A stretch of DNA of 42,236 bases, taken from positions 1 to 42,236 of the forward strand of contig NZ_JACHGL010000009.1 in the NCBI RefSeq assembly GCF_014207505.1, written 5' to 3'. The position numbers were made by a program, and so were the translations under genes. Below are positions 7,896 to 15,848 of the stretch, in pieces. Position 1 is the stretch's first letter; each line of letters opens with the position of its first letter. Below the pieces are notes generated by a model. The model saw nothing but the letters and a program-made list of their open reading frames with translations, was not told where the DNA came from and ran no database searches. The stretch comes from Leuconostoc carnosum (GTDB lineage: Bacteria > Bacillota > Bacilli > Lactobacillales > Lactobacillaceae).

Positions 7896-8152
7896 CTTCC
7901 CAGTAACACCGCCGCTGCTTTTAAAATTTCATTTTCTTCTTTTAACTGCTGGTTTTCTTTCTGTAGTTGCTTGAAGGCTTCAACACTCGTTACGCCACCG
8001 TCAGGTAGTTCAACTAATTTGGCCCGCTTGATCCAATGACTGATGGTGGTTGGATGAACCCCATATTCATTGGCTAAGGATTTCTTTGAACGATTTTCAT
8101 TGTGATAAAGCTTAACGATGTTGTTTTTAAATTCATCTGAATAATATTTCAT
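7889..8152 (-). CDS. IS3-family transposase OrfA
   Basis: 87-residue OrfA. The start is placed at the ATG at 8152 (MKYYSDEFKNNIVKLYHNE), which follows AGGAG by about eight bases; an earlier in-frame ATG would extend into the terminal inverted repeat. The HTH (KSLANEYGVHPTTISHWIK) is followed by a leucine-zipper helix (FKQLQKENQQLKEENEILK). It binds element ends and supplies the N-terminus of the OrfAB fusion transposase. With orfB truncated it can only act as a DNA-binding protein, possibly as an inhibitor of related elements. Confidence 0.85.
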   Translation of the reverse strand: MKYYSDEFKNNIVKLYHNENRSKKSLANEYGVHPTTISHWIKRAKLVELPDGGVTSVEAFKQLQKENQQLKEENEILKAAAVLLGRH

Positions 8153-8289
8153 AAAAAAAACTCCTATTCTGATTTTTATCATTATGACACAAAATCTAAT
8201 GAATTTGGTACCAAATTTCAGTATAGGAGCAGACTCGTCTTTTTTGATGCAAAGTTGAAAACAAATCGTTGTTCAAAATCATGAACTTG

Positions 8290-8311
8290 AAGTAGACTTA
8301 AGTTATTATTG
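8290..8311 (+). promoter_or_regulatory. folE promoter with ACTTAAGT palindrome
   Basis: AGACTTAAGTTAT (8294-8306) with a TATTAT -10-like hexamer just after the 8-bp palindrome ACTTAAGT. The same AGACTTAAGTTAT string, followed by AAT, stands before the FAD-dependent oxidoreductase gene on the opposite strand (13267-13282). No clear -35 is seen, which suits an activator-dependent or repressor-covered promoter. No matching regulator gene is in the window. Confidence 0.55.
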
Positions 8312-8329
8312 AGTTAGGAGATTCATATC

Positions 8330-8977
8330 ATGACAACAAACAATGATCATTACAATGAAGCTGAATTACTTGCCAGCTATTTTTTCGAAACTGCAAATAA
8401 CTCAGAACTATTACAGCAAAAGTTAACTGATGTTCAACAAATCGAACAAGCACTGCAAACTTTAATGGCTCTCTGTGGTCAAGACGACAATAATCCCGAT
8501 TTAGATAAAACGCCCTTTCGTGTGGTAAAAGCCTTTCTTGAATACACCAGTGGTTACCGCGAAGATCCTACTGCCCATCTAGAAAAAGTCTTTGATATTC
8601 AACAAAATGATCCTATTATTGTAAAAGATATCGAATTTTATTCGATGTGCGAACATCATTTTGCACCCTTCTTTGGCGTAGCTCACGTTGCATATCTTCC
8701 TGATCAAAAAGTCACCGGACTTTCCAAAATTGCACGGGTCGTTGAAGGTTACGCGCGGCGTTTCCAAGTTCAAGAGCGCTTAACGAATCAAATTGCCGAT
8801 GCAATTGATACCGTCTTGCAGCCTAAAGGGGTTATGGTAGCTATTGAAGCGAAGCATTTATGTGTTTCAAGTCGCGGCGCTAAAAAAGAACAAGCGCAAA
8901 CTTTCACGCTGGCTAGTCGTGGTGCTTACATTAAAGATAGCCAATTGCGGTCAGAATTTATGACTGCTATTAAGTGA
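8330..8977 (+). CDS. folE: GTP cyclohydrolase I
   Basis: Catalyses GTP to 7,8-dihydroneopterin triphosphate, the first step of folate and pterin synthesis. At 215 residues it is normal in length. The zinc ligands are visible as C107 and H110 in MCEHHF and C178 in HLCVSSRG. The GTP-binding region reads SKIARVVEGYARRFQVQERL. The start is supported by TTAGGAG eight to nine bases upstream. The next gene, a short-chain dehydrogenase, begins nine bases after the stop. On a plasmid this pairing suggests a second, dedicated pterin supply rather than the chromosomal folate pathway; that role is inference. Confidence 0.95.
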   Translation: MTTNNDHYNEAELLASYFFETANNSELLQQKLTDVQQIEQALQTLMALCGQDDNNPDLDKTPFRVVKAFLEYTSGYREDPTAHLEKVFDIQQNDPIIVKDIEFYSMCEHHFAPFFGVAHVAYLPDQKVTGLSKIARVVEGYARRFQVQERLTNQIADAIDTVLQPKGVMVAIEAKHLCVSSRGAKKEQAQTFTLASRGAYIKDSQLRSEFMTAIK

Positions 8978-8985
8978 GGTCACTA

Positions 8986-9747
8986 ATGAGTAAAAGAGTC
9001 GCTTTTATTACAGGGAGTACTACGGGACTGGGCGTGCAAATGGCCCATAAACTTGCTCAAGCAGGCTATCAATTAGCCTTAAATTACCGACACAGTCAAA
9101 CAGCTGCGTTACAATTACAACAAGATTTGGCACGATGCTATCAAGTCAATGCTCGCCTTTACCAAGGCGATGTAAGCCAACAAGCTGACGTGGTACGAAT
9201 GATTGAACAAATTAAACTTGATTTTGGTAACTTAGATATTTTAATTCTTAACGCTGGTCCCTTTATTCACGATAAATTAAAACTCGTCGACCATACCCCA
9301 GCCCAGTGGCATGACATGATGAGTGCTAACCTTGATAGTTTTTTCTATTTAGTTAAGGCAACGGTACCTATGATGGAAAAACAAAATTGGGGCCGCATTA
9401 TTGCGCTAGGCTTTGACCAAATTGACCAAGTCTCGGGTTGGCAATATCGTGGTGCTTATGCCGCCGCTAAAACTGGTGTGGCCGCGGCGATTAGAACTTT
9501 AGCGCTTGAAGAAAAAGACCATCAAATTACTGCAAATATGGTCTGCCCCGGTGATATTAAAGCTGATCTTAAAGAAGCTGACATTGAACAAGCCCAGAAA
9601 CTTGCACCTAATCAGACTAAACGAAAAGCTGCTGGTGAAGATGTTGCTCGCGTTATTGCCTTTTTATGTGCAGAAGATTCAGACTATTTAACCGGCAACA
9701 TCATTAACTTAGCTGGCGGCGAAAATATTATTCATCGTCATGACTAA
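8986..9747 (+). CDS. Short-chain dehydrogenase/reductase, FolM/pteridine-reductase-like
   Basis: 253-residue classical SDR. The NAD(P)-binding motif is TGSTTGLG (residues 9-16), with NAG and the YAAAK catalytic pair further on; the C-terminus reads YLTGNIINLAGG. The start is placed at the ATG at 8986 behind GTGAGG; an upstream GTG at 8974 overlaps the folE stop and is less likely. Being co-transcribed with folE, it may reduce a dihydropterin to a tetrahydropterin as FolM or PTR1 do. An unusual feature is GFDQIDQVSGWQYRGAY where many SDRs have an ISS motif before the tyrosine. The family assignment is firm, the substrate inferred. Confidence 0.88.
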   Translation: MSKRVAFITGSTTGLGVQMAHKLAQAGYQLALNYRHSQTAALQLQQDLARCYQVNARLYQGDVSQQADVVRMIEQIKLDFGNLDILILNAGPFIHDKLKLVDHTPAQWHDMMSANLDSFFYLVKATVPMMEKQNWGRIIALGFDQIDQVSGWQYRGAYAAAKTGVAAAIRTLALEEKDHQITANMVCPGDIKADLKEADIEQAQKLAPNQTKRKAAGEDVARVIAFLCAEDSDYLTGNIINLAGGENIIHRHD

Positions 9748-9786
9748 AATTTAAACTACTAGTAACAACTAAATATGGTATAAAAT

Positions 9787-9824
9787 TAGCCTTCCGAAAA
9801 TCACTCAATATTTTCGGAAGGCTA
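9787..9824 (+). terminator. Terminator of folE-SDR operon
   Basis: Stem TAGCCTTCCGAAAAT with its exact complement ATTTTCGGAAGGCTA around an 8-base loop, then TTTCTATTC. A 15-bp perfect stem placed 40 bases after the SDR stop codon. Confidence 0.9.
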
Positions 9825-9888
9825 TTTCTATTCTTGATAAATTTTAAATAGCCACACTTTGACCGACGCCGCCAGCAAATATAACCAG

Positions 9889-10137
9889 TTATTGAACACC
9901 ATGGTGTCTTAACATGTCTTTCAGTTCCGGGAAGCCCAATTCGAAATGCGCCACTTCATGTGCATCAGAACCTAAAGTGAATTTAGTGCCACCAAGTGAC
10001 TGCCATAACTCAATCGCATATTCATATAGGCTAAATTATGACGCAAAACAATACTTTTAGCATTCACTTCCAGTGTCAAATCATGTGCAATCGCATTGCG
10101 AAACACTTGCACCAGCATTGGTTCTGCTAACCGTTGG
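9889..10137 (-). pseudogene. hisK: Histidinol-phosphatase (PHP domain), 3' fragment with frameshift
   Basis: On the minus strand two frames join to make the end of a PHP-family histidinol phosphatase. The first gives RLAEPMLVQVFRNAIAHDLT and LEVNAKS. Near 10035 the frame shifts, then the other gives EYAIELWQSLGGTKFTLG, SDAHEVAHFELGFPEL and a stop at 9889. SDAH is the metal-binding motif of the family. The 5' half is absent: the fragment is cut at the IS256 end at about 10137 and does not reappear beyond the element. The gene is dead by truncation and frameshift. Between 9840 and 9889 a further minus-strand frame (LVIFAGGVGQSVAI, then stop) may be another scrap. Confidence 0.85.
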
Positions 10138-11507
10138 AGACTGTAAAATAGTTTGTGTAAGGATGAATGATTCCTTAAATTAATTTTCAAAAACATTAGA
10201 AAAAGGAGTTCCTTTCTCGTATGATTGGTTTGAACAAAAAACACATACAGAAAGAAGAACTCCTTCATGAATGATTTTACCAAAAATATGGCTCAAGCTC
10301 TATTCAATCAAGACAAAATAAACGATTTATTGCGCAAAGAACTCCAGCAAGCAGTTAATGACTTGTTAGAAGCTGAATTAACTGCCTTTTTAGGTTATGA
10401 TCCTTATGCAAGAGACGGCTGGAATACTGGTAATTCTAGAAATGGCGCGTATTTCCGTAAAATTGATACCCAGTTTGGATCAATTGAAATCCAGGTGCCA
10501 CGAGATCGCAATGGTATGTTTCATCAACACACACTGCCAGACTATAAACAACATACTGATCTCTTAGAAGATATGGTTATAAAGCTTTATTCTAAAGGTG
10601 TAACCACTAGAGAAATAGCTAATTTGATCGAAAAAATGTATGGCAGCCATTATAGTCCCGCTCAAGTGTCTAATATCTCTAAGCAAATGATTCCTAAAGT
10701 TGAGGCTTATCACAAGCATAAACTGAGCGATAAGTTCTTTTGTGTTTATCTTGATGCAACGTATATACCGTTGCGTCGAGAAACTTTTGAACGAGAAGCA
10801 GTATATATTGCCATTGGTATCAAGCCCAACGGTCACAAAGAAGTGATCGATTATTGCATAGCTCCTAGCGAAAATATCGAAGTCTGGACGGAGTTGCTTC
10901 AAAATATGAAAAGCAGAGGCCTTAAACAAGTTGAATTATTTTTATCAGATGGTGTTGTGGGTATGAAAACTGCACTAATGCAAACTTATCCTAAAGCTCA
11001 CTTCCAGCGCTGTTTGGTTCACGTCATGCGTAATATCTGCGCTAAAGTACGTGTAGAAGACCGTGAGGCAATTATGAACGAATTCAAGCAGATTCACCAG
11101 CAAGCCAATAAAGCAGCTGCTGTTGATGTATTGCATGCCTTCTATGCCAAATGGGACAAGAGTTATAATCATGTCATAAGAAACCTGAAAGACATCGAGC
11201 CGGACCTGCTAGTTTTTTATAACTATCCGAAACAGATCAGAAGTTCAATCTATTCAACTAACATGATTGAATCCTTTAATAATGTTGTTAAGCGCAAAGC
11301 CAAACCTAAAGCAGAGTTTCCAACTGAACAGTCGCTTGATACTTTTATTGGAATACAAGCAATGAGCTACAATGATCGATATTTCAAGCGAATCCACAAA
11401 GGCTTTGGTCAGGTTCAGAACACCTTAGAATCTTACTTTGATTAAATAAAGAATAAAAAATCAATCTATGAGAAAGATCTATTTACACAAAAGATTTGAC
11501 AGTTTCT
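10137..11507 (+). mobile_element. Complete IS256-family element
   Basis: Ends are imperfect inverted repeats: left GAGACTGTAAAATAGTTTGT (10137 onward) and the complement of ACACAAAAGATTTGACAGTTTC on the right (to about 11506). They enclose one intact transposase gene. I see no 8-bp target duplication outside the ends, and the gene cut on the left is not continued on the right, so an adjacent deletion probably followed insertion. Confidence 0.88.
10267..11445 (+). CDS. IS256-family transposase
   Basis: 392-residue mutator-type transposase of normal length and intact. The catalytic residues fit the family: D in CVYLDATYIPL, D in LFLSDGVVGM, and E in NMIESFNNVVKRK. The C-terminus (GFGQVQNTLESYF) matches the family end. 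The start ATG follows AAGAACTCCTTC with no strong ribosome binding site. It is likely active, and it can account for the deletion of the hisK 5' half. It is clearly different in sequence from the two IS256-family remnants at 13424-13795 and 14934-15332. Confidence 0.95.
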   Translation: MNDFTKNMAQALFNQDKINDLLRKELQQAVNDLLEAELTAFLGYDPYARDGWNTGNSRNGAYFRKIDTQFGSIEIQVPRDRNGMFHQHTLPDYKQHTDLLEDMVIKLYSKGVTTREIANLIEKMYGSHYSPAQVSNISKQMIPKVEAYHKHKLSDKFFCVYLDATYIPLRRETFEREAVYIAIGIKPNGHKEVIDYCIAPSENIEVWTELLQNMKSRGLKQVELFLSDGVVGMKTALMQTYPKAHFQRCLVHVMRNICAKVRVEDREAIMNEFKQIHQQANKAAAVDVLHAFYAKWDKSYNHVIRNLKDIEPDLLVFYNYPKQIRSSIYSTNMIESFNNVVKRKAKPKAEFPTEQSLDTFIGIQAMSYNDRYFKRIHKGFGQVQNTLESYFD

Positions 11508-11580
11508 GATTTTTTGACGCTGATTAATGACTTTACTTATATTTCATGCTCTTAACTAAACAAGTCAATTAATGCTAAAT

Positions 11581-11613
11581 AAAAAAGCCTGAATCAAGTG
11601 ATCCAAGCTTTTT
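11581..11613 (-). terminator. Terminator of the DUF488/FAD oxidoreductase operon
   Basis: On the minus strand, AAAAAGC and GCTTTTTT enclose an inner stem of TGGATCA against TGATTCA with one wobble. It lies shortly after the DUF488 stop codon and ends in a T-run reading leftward. Confidence 0.7.
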
Positions 11614-11625
11614 ATCAGGTATAAC

Positions 11626-11997
11626 TTATTCCAATTTTTGTTCTAACCATGCTTTTAAAACCACAGCTTGATTGTGTTGCTCGTTTTTGGCACCATAAAT
11701 TAAAATTACATCTTCACTTTGTAAACAGAGACTAATAAAATCAAGCACCGCTGCACTTAATGGATTGGCGGCAATTTCAGCAAGATAGCGTTGCTTGAAT
11801 TCAGGATAGCGCTCTTCTTGATGATTAAACCATTTCCTTAACTCAGAACTTGGCGCTAATTCTTTAAGCCACCATTGATAAGGTAAATCAGCTTTAGCGA
11901 GCCCCCGAGGCCACAAGCGATCCACTAAAATTTTATAACCAGATGCCCGTTTAACTGCTGCTTGATCATAAGTGCGAATTAATTTAATTTGTGGCAT
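11626..11997 (-). CDS. DUF488-family protein (YeaO-like)
   Basis: 123-residue protein of the DUF488 family, recognised by ILVDRLWPRGLAKADL near residue 25 and by the central WLKELAPSSELRKWFNH. The end reads ILIYGAKNEQHNQAVVLKAWL. The biochemical function of this family is not established; members are often encoded near redox or stress genes. It lies 32 bases after the FAD-dependent oxidoreductase on the same strand and shares its terminator, so the two form an operon. Length is normal, and no defect is seen. Confidence 0.9.
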   Translation of the reverse strand: MPQIKLIRTYDQAAVKRASGYKILVDRLWPRGLAKADLPYQWWLKELAPSSELRKWFNHQEERYPEFKQRYLAEIAANPLSAAVLDFISLCLQSEDVILIYGAKNEQHNQAVVLKAWLEQKLE

Positions 11998-12029
11998 AAC
12001 AACTTGAACCTTCTTTTAAAAATCACATT

Positions 12030-13241
12030 TTATAACGTGGATAATGGCTGATTAGTATCGGCAAACCGTTCTGAATCTAATGGTTGACGGTGTGACATTA
12101 ATTCGGTAACGTCAGCACGCTCGTCATTACCATTAGCAAACAAAATAGCCAATGGTACTTGATTTTCATCAACATAAGCAATTGTAAACTTACCAGAATC
12201 AAGATTACCGCGGATAAAAGTTTGATCCCACTTAGTCGTATGACCTAAATATTCAAAGGCTTGATCATACTGATCTGTCCAAAAATATGGTAAGACATCA
12301 TAAGGCTGACTTTGTGGCTGGATCAGATTAGCGGCAACATTTTTACCGTGACTTTGCGCATTTTCCCAATGTTCCACATGAATCTCTTCACCCTGGAACG
12401 GCCAAATAGTAGCATCGCCAACAGCGTAAACATCTTTCAGTGCTGTTTCGCCATATTCATTAACGACAATATTCTGCCCTAATTCCAAATGATCTGCTTT
12501 AATTGACGTGTTAGGAACTGCACCAACACCAACAACAACCATTTGTGCAGGAATTGTTGCACCCGTATCAGTTACCACCCCAGTGACTTGATGCTGTTGG
12601 TCATGCGTAAACGATTCAACACCACTACCTAAAACAAATTTGACGCCCTGTTCTTGATGCATCTTAACGAAATATTCTGAAGCCTGTGGACCAACTACAC
12701 GTCCCAATGGATGTTGACCATGTTCAACAACTGTGACATTAAGGCCTAACTTTCTAAAGGAGCTAGCCAATTCTAAACTAATAAACCCAGCGCCAATTAA
12801 GACCACATCTTTAACTTGCTCGCTCCACTGCTTAATCTTGATCGCATCGTGATAACTTCTTAAGTAAAAAATTCCTTCAGCGTCATCATTAGGCAAGTGC
12901 AAATGACGTGACTCTGCACCCATAGCTAGAACAAGTTGACCATAAGTAATTTCTTGATGATCTGCTGTGACAACTTTCTTCTTCTCATCATGAACCGCCA
13001 CAACTTCGGTATTTAATTGTAACTTAATCTCATTTTCAGCAAAGAACGATTCCGGTTTAAAAATAGGTGCATCTAACTTCTTGCCTGTCAGCCAATTTTT
13101 AGATAATTTATAACGATTATAAGGCAGTGCGTCTTCGCGATCAATTAAACAAATACTACCTGAAAAACCTTTAGTCCGTAATGCCTTCACCAAATAAAAT
13201 CCGGCCGTTGAACCACCGACAACTACAATATCAAACTTCAT
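12030..13241 (-). CDS. FAD-dependent NAD(P)H oxidoreductase, ferredoxin-reductase type
   Basis: 403-residue flavoprotein of the BphA4/rubredoxin-reductase-like family. It has an N-terminal FAD Rossmann motif (VVVGGSTAGFYLVKAL), a second dinucleotide-binding site for NAD(P)H (VLIGAGFISLELASSF), and an FAD-contacting VYAVGDATIWP. The reductase C-terminal domain is marked by PYFWTDQYDQAFEYLGH. Such enzymes pass electrons from NAD(P)H to ferredoxins, or to quinones and oxygen when no ferredoxin is present. No ferredoxin gene is seen nearby, so the acceptor is open. It starts behind TAGGAGG and is co-directional with DUF488. Its promoter shares the ACTTAAGT palindrome with that of folE. Confidence 0.92.
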   Translation of the reverse strand: MKFDIVVVGGSTAGFYLVKALRTKGFSGSICLIDREDALPYNRYKLSKNWLTGKKLDAPIFKPESFFAENEIKLQLNTEVVAVHDEKKKVVTADHQEITYGQLVLAMGAESRHLHLPNDDAEGIFYLRSYHDAIKIKQWSEQVKDVVLIGAGFISLELASSFRKLGLNVTVVEHGQHPLGRVVGPQASEYFVKMHQEQGVKFVLGSGVESFTHDQQHQVTGVVTDTGATIPAQMVVVGVGAVPNTSIKADHLELGQNIVVNEYGETALKDVYAVGDATIWPFQGEEIHVEHWENAQSHGKNVAANLIQPQSQPYDVLPYFWTDQYDQAFEYLGHTTKWDQTFIRGNLDSGKFTIAYVDENQVPLAILFANGNDERADVTELMSHRQPLDSERFADTNQPLSTL

Positions 13242-13265
13242 AGAGATCCTCCTAATCTGAATTCG

Positions 13266-13284
13266 AATTATAACTTAAGTCTAA
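13266..13284 (-). promoter_or_regulatory. Promoter of FAD oxidoreductase operon with ACTTAAGT palindrome
   Basis: Minus strand: AGACTTAAGTTATAAT, in which ACTTAAGT runs straight into a consensus TATAAT -10. The same palindrome-plus--10 layout stands before folE (8294-8306). A protein bound to the palindrome would touch RNA polymerase at the -10, so the two operons are probably co-regulated. Confidence 0.6.
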
Positions 13285-13363
13285 TGCAAAAAGAATAACC
13301 ACGCAAAATATCGGCTTGTTAGTCTAGCCGATTGACCAAATAAAAACACCATCCAAAAAGGAC

Positions 13364-13390
13364 GAGAGCGTCAAGAAGTTTGTGTAAATA
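13364..13390 (-). repeat. IS256-type terminal inverted repeat, left outer end
   Basis: GAGAGCGTCAAGAAGTTTGT followed by GTAAATA. It is the outer end of the transposase remnant at 13424-13795 and matches, in inverted orientation, the end at about 15366-15390 (GTAGCGTCAAGAATCTTGTG). Confidence 0.75.
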
Positions 13391-13423
13391 ACAAGAAGAC
13401 TTCTTCGTATCATTTTGTCTAGC

Positions 13424-13795
13424 TTAAAACATTGATTCTAAAGTATCTTGGCACTGCTTAAAGCCATTATGAGCTCTGCCGAAGTATTTCTCGTTGTACT
13501 CTAAGATAATTGTCGCAAGGAAACGGTCAAGTGCTGATTCATTTGGAAATTGTTCTTTGACTTTCGTCTTGCGCTTCAGCTTTTTATTGAATGATTCAAT
13601 AATGTTCGTTGAGTAAATTGTTCTGCGAATACTCGGAGGAAATTCTAAGAAGGTTAGTAAATTAGACGTACTGGCTAAATTTCTAACCATTCGAGGATAC
13701 TTTGACTCCCAATGATCGATAAAACGATTTAAAATTAGCTGGGCTTCATCACGTGTTTTTGCTCTGTGGAGTTCTTTGAACTCATTAACGACCAC
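13424..13795 (-). pseudogene. IS256-family transposase, C-terminal third
   Basis: 123 codons corresponding to the last third of an IS256-type transposase. The catalytic glutamate region (STNIIESFNKKLKRKTK) and the family C-terminus (GFKQCQDTLESMF) are present. Both catalytic aspartates are lost. A TAA stands directly before the first GTG codon, so nothing upstream can be read in. With the outward-facing remnant at 14934-15332 it brackets the glutathione-transferase-like gene. The two remnants are clearly different sequences but are cut at nearly the same point of the protein. Confidence 0.88.
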
Positions 13796-13918
13796 TTAAA
13801 TGTCTTAACTGGCACACACCAATCGAGATCTTCTTGCTTAATCTACGTCACTAAATTCGTTCAAGTTATTTCTTGCAATCTGCCTCTTTCAAAAAAATCT
13901 GTCAAGCCTTTTTTCAAA

Positions 13919-14845
13919 TTAACTTAACCACTTCTGTTCATCTAGTAATGGAATCACTCGCTCAAAGGTTGTAATCGGCCGATCATCTTGCTGATAGAAG
14001 TGCTTTTTAATGTCTTCAAAATCTGTATAGTTCTTAAACGCTGGAATCTGGGCCAAGCGCTTTGCATAAGCCCAAAGTGCCGGGTAATCTGTTAATCGGT
14101 GCAAGCTTAATTTATTTTGATAATAATAAACTAAATCAAACCTTAGCAAAGTGACGTACAGCCGAACATCTAATTGCGTTAGCTTATCACCCCACAAGTA
14201 TTTTTGCTGCCGCAAGACCTGGTCAAATTTAGCTAAATGATCAAAAAAAATCTGCACTAATTTTTCATACTCAGCTTGTGATTTAACGGTTGTAATTTTC
14301 CCAGGCAAACGATTGATGTTTTCTAAAATATCAGCTGCTGCAGTTTTGAATTCACCAATCCGAGTTTGCGGGAAAAATTCGATCTGCTTCTCATTGGCAT
14401 AACGTCCCCATTTCAAAGCCAATTCATCTAAAAGCGTATTGGTAACATTATTGACGACTTTCCCAGTTTTAATATCAACTAACGCTGGAACGCTAGAACG
14501 GCCCTCAAAACTCGGCAGAGCTTTCTGATAATTTTGCGATAGACGCGTTGTTTTTAGGACTGGATCTGCGAAATCATCACGTTCACCAAACCACCAATCA
14601 GTTTGGATTCCATTGCGGCGCAAAGGATAAATGACACCCTTGGAAATTACTTGATCTAATCCTAAGTAATCAATTTCAATCGCTACTTGAGTTGCCCAGG
14701 GACAAAACCTGCCAAGGATCAAGCGATAGCGACCAGCTTCAACTGGTAGCTCATTGGTTGAAAAACGTTTATCAATTGTTACGGTTGATTGCGTAACGGT
14801 CGTTGGTTGCTTGGGCTGAAATTCACATGTTAAATTTTCTGTCAT
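13919..14845 (-). CDS. Glutathionyl-hydroquinone reductase-like glutathione transferase (YqjG/ECM4 type)
   Basis: 308-residue protein from the ATG at 14845, which has GGGAGG seven bases upstream; an earlier ATG at 14875 lacks a site. It matches the Xi-class glutathione transferases that reduce glutathionyl-hydroquinones. The catalytic cysteine motif is RFCPWATQVAIE with C48 in CPWA, followed by the TDWWFGERDD region and VPALVDIKTGKVVNN of the thioredoxin fold. A helical C-terminal domain contains YLWGDKLTQLDVRLYVTLLR. It presumably works in the cytoplasm using glutathione or a similar low-molecular thiol, which many lactobacilli import. It is cargo between two outward-facing IS256 ends and fits the redox theme of the island. 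Confidence 0.9.
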   Translation of the reverse strand: MTENLTCEFQPKQPTTVTQSTVTIDKRFSTNELPVEAGRYRLILGRFCPWATQVAIEIDYLGLDQVISKGVIYPLRRNGIQTDWWFGERDDFADPVLKTTRLSQNYQKALPSFEGRSSVPALVDIKTGKVVNNVTNTLLDELALKWGRYANEKQIEFFPQTRIGEFKTAAADILENINRLPGKITTVKSQAEYEKLVQIFFDHLAKFDQVLRQQKYLWGDKLTQLDVRLYVTLLRFDLVYYYQNKLSLHRLTDYPALWAYAKRLAQIPAFKNYTDFEDIKKHFYQQDDRPITTFERVIPLLDEQKWLS

Positions 14846-14933
14846 AATTTTACCTCCCACTGATATTTTGATCATAACACGTTGCTGATTTAATTGGGTA
14901 TTTGTTGCTCAGCATTTAAGAATTAGCTATTTT

Positions 14934-15332
14934 TTTGAGAGCGTAAAAGACCGCAAGGCCGTGATCAGTGACTTTAAACAAGTTCATCGGGCCGCCAACC
15001 GTGAAGCAGCCGAACTGAAACTGAATGAGTTCGCCAACAACTGGCATCAGACCTATCCCAAATTAATCAAAGATCTGCTTAAAATGCCGAATTTACTCAC
15101 TTTCATGGACTTTCCACCAGCTATCCGGCAATCACTATACTCCACTAACCTGATTGAGAACTTTAATAAGCATCTCAAGCGCACCACCCACCACAAAGAA
15201 CAATTTCCAACGGAAGATTCACTGGATCGCTTCCTGGTTTCTCAGTTTAATGTTTATAACGAGAAGTCTCTGAAGCGGATCCACCGAGGATTCAAAGGAC
15301 TCCAGGACACCTTGGAAGCATCATTTATTTAA
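14934..15332 (+). pseudogene. IS256-family transposase, C-terminal third
   Basis: The frame is open from about 14934 (FFESVKDRKAVISDFKQVHR) to TAA. It contains STNLIENFNKHLKRTTHHKE, with the catalytic glutamate, and the terminal GFKGLQDTLEASF. Everything before the last third of the transposase is missing. The end of the element follows at about 15390. The orientation is opposite to the similar remnant at 13424-13795. Confidence 0.88.
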
Positions 15333-15365
15333 GTTAGATACATATTATATGTACGAAGGCATTTC

Positions 15366-15390
15366 ATTTACACAAGATTCTTGACGCTAC
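15366..15390 (+). repeat. IS256-type terminal inverted repeat, right outer end
   Basis: TTACACAAGATTCTTGACGC then TAC. This is the inverted counterpart of 13364-13390. Together they give the 2.0-kb segment two outward IS256-type ends. Confidence 0.75.
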
Positions 15391-15395
15391 CTATA

Positions 15396-15464
15396 AATGA
15401 CGTGCTTGCTAATACTTTAGGATTTGTAGTTGGTTATTATCTATCAAAGTTAATTGATAAATAA
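15396..15464 (+). pseudogene. VanZ-like protein, last 22 codons
   Basis: NDVLANTLGFVVGYYLSKLI then DK and TAA. D-x-x-x-NTLG-x-x-x-GY is the recognisable C-terminal signature of VanZ-family membrane proteins. The fragment begins directly at the end of the IS256-type element, so the gene was cut by it. No function remains. Confidence 0.6.
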
Positions 15465-15848
15465 CCCGTAGGTAAATTTATTTGGGTCTAGAATTTTTGG
15501 TGTTGGAAAGTATTTCCATTCCAAAAGTACTAGGCCCTAATTTAAAAAGCCATTGATAATGGATCAAAAAAGGCCACTAGGGTATACCTTATTGGCTTTA
15601 CTTGGCTGTATGAACTGATGCCACCTGCAATAGTTCAGTAGGATTGTCCAAATTAGGCGATATTTATCAAACAGTATGCAAGCTAATTTCGTGTTTGAAG
15701 ATGGTAAAGGTTTGATATACATGCTGCTGTCACCACACAGAGGGCACCAGCCCCGAATAGCCAGATTCAGTTCCAGGTCTGCCGGATCCAAGACGACGAG
15801 CAGGGTTGTTGCAATAATTACCACGAAAGAAGGTTGCCAAGTTTTTGA
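15465..15848. other. Stretch without a supported gene
   Basis: Several short overlapping frames are open on both strands, but none has a convincing ribosome binding site or a family I recognise. The 15720-15850 part is higher in GC than its surroundings and rich in CAG/CCG-type codons. It is probably decayed coding DNA of the surface protein whose tail follows. Confidence 0.4.

Larger units (their letters stand above)
7716..8232 (-). mobile_element. Truncated IS3-family element
   Basis: Contains orfA, the first 60 or so codons of orfB and the left terminus (TATACTGAAATTTGG read leftward from about 8225). The right half of the element is missing: orfB ends abruptly at a stop codon at 7716. 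The terminus is like that of the IS3-family end at about 42144-42165, so the two belong to the same subgroup. It lies directly upstream of folE and bounds the redox island on its left. Confidence 0.85.

Noticed and set aside
10137-15390. IS256 copies at 10.1-11.5 kb and 13.4/15.0 kb as one composite transposon
   Set aside because: The complete element differs clearly in end sequence and transposase from the two remnants, so they are not copies of one IS.
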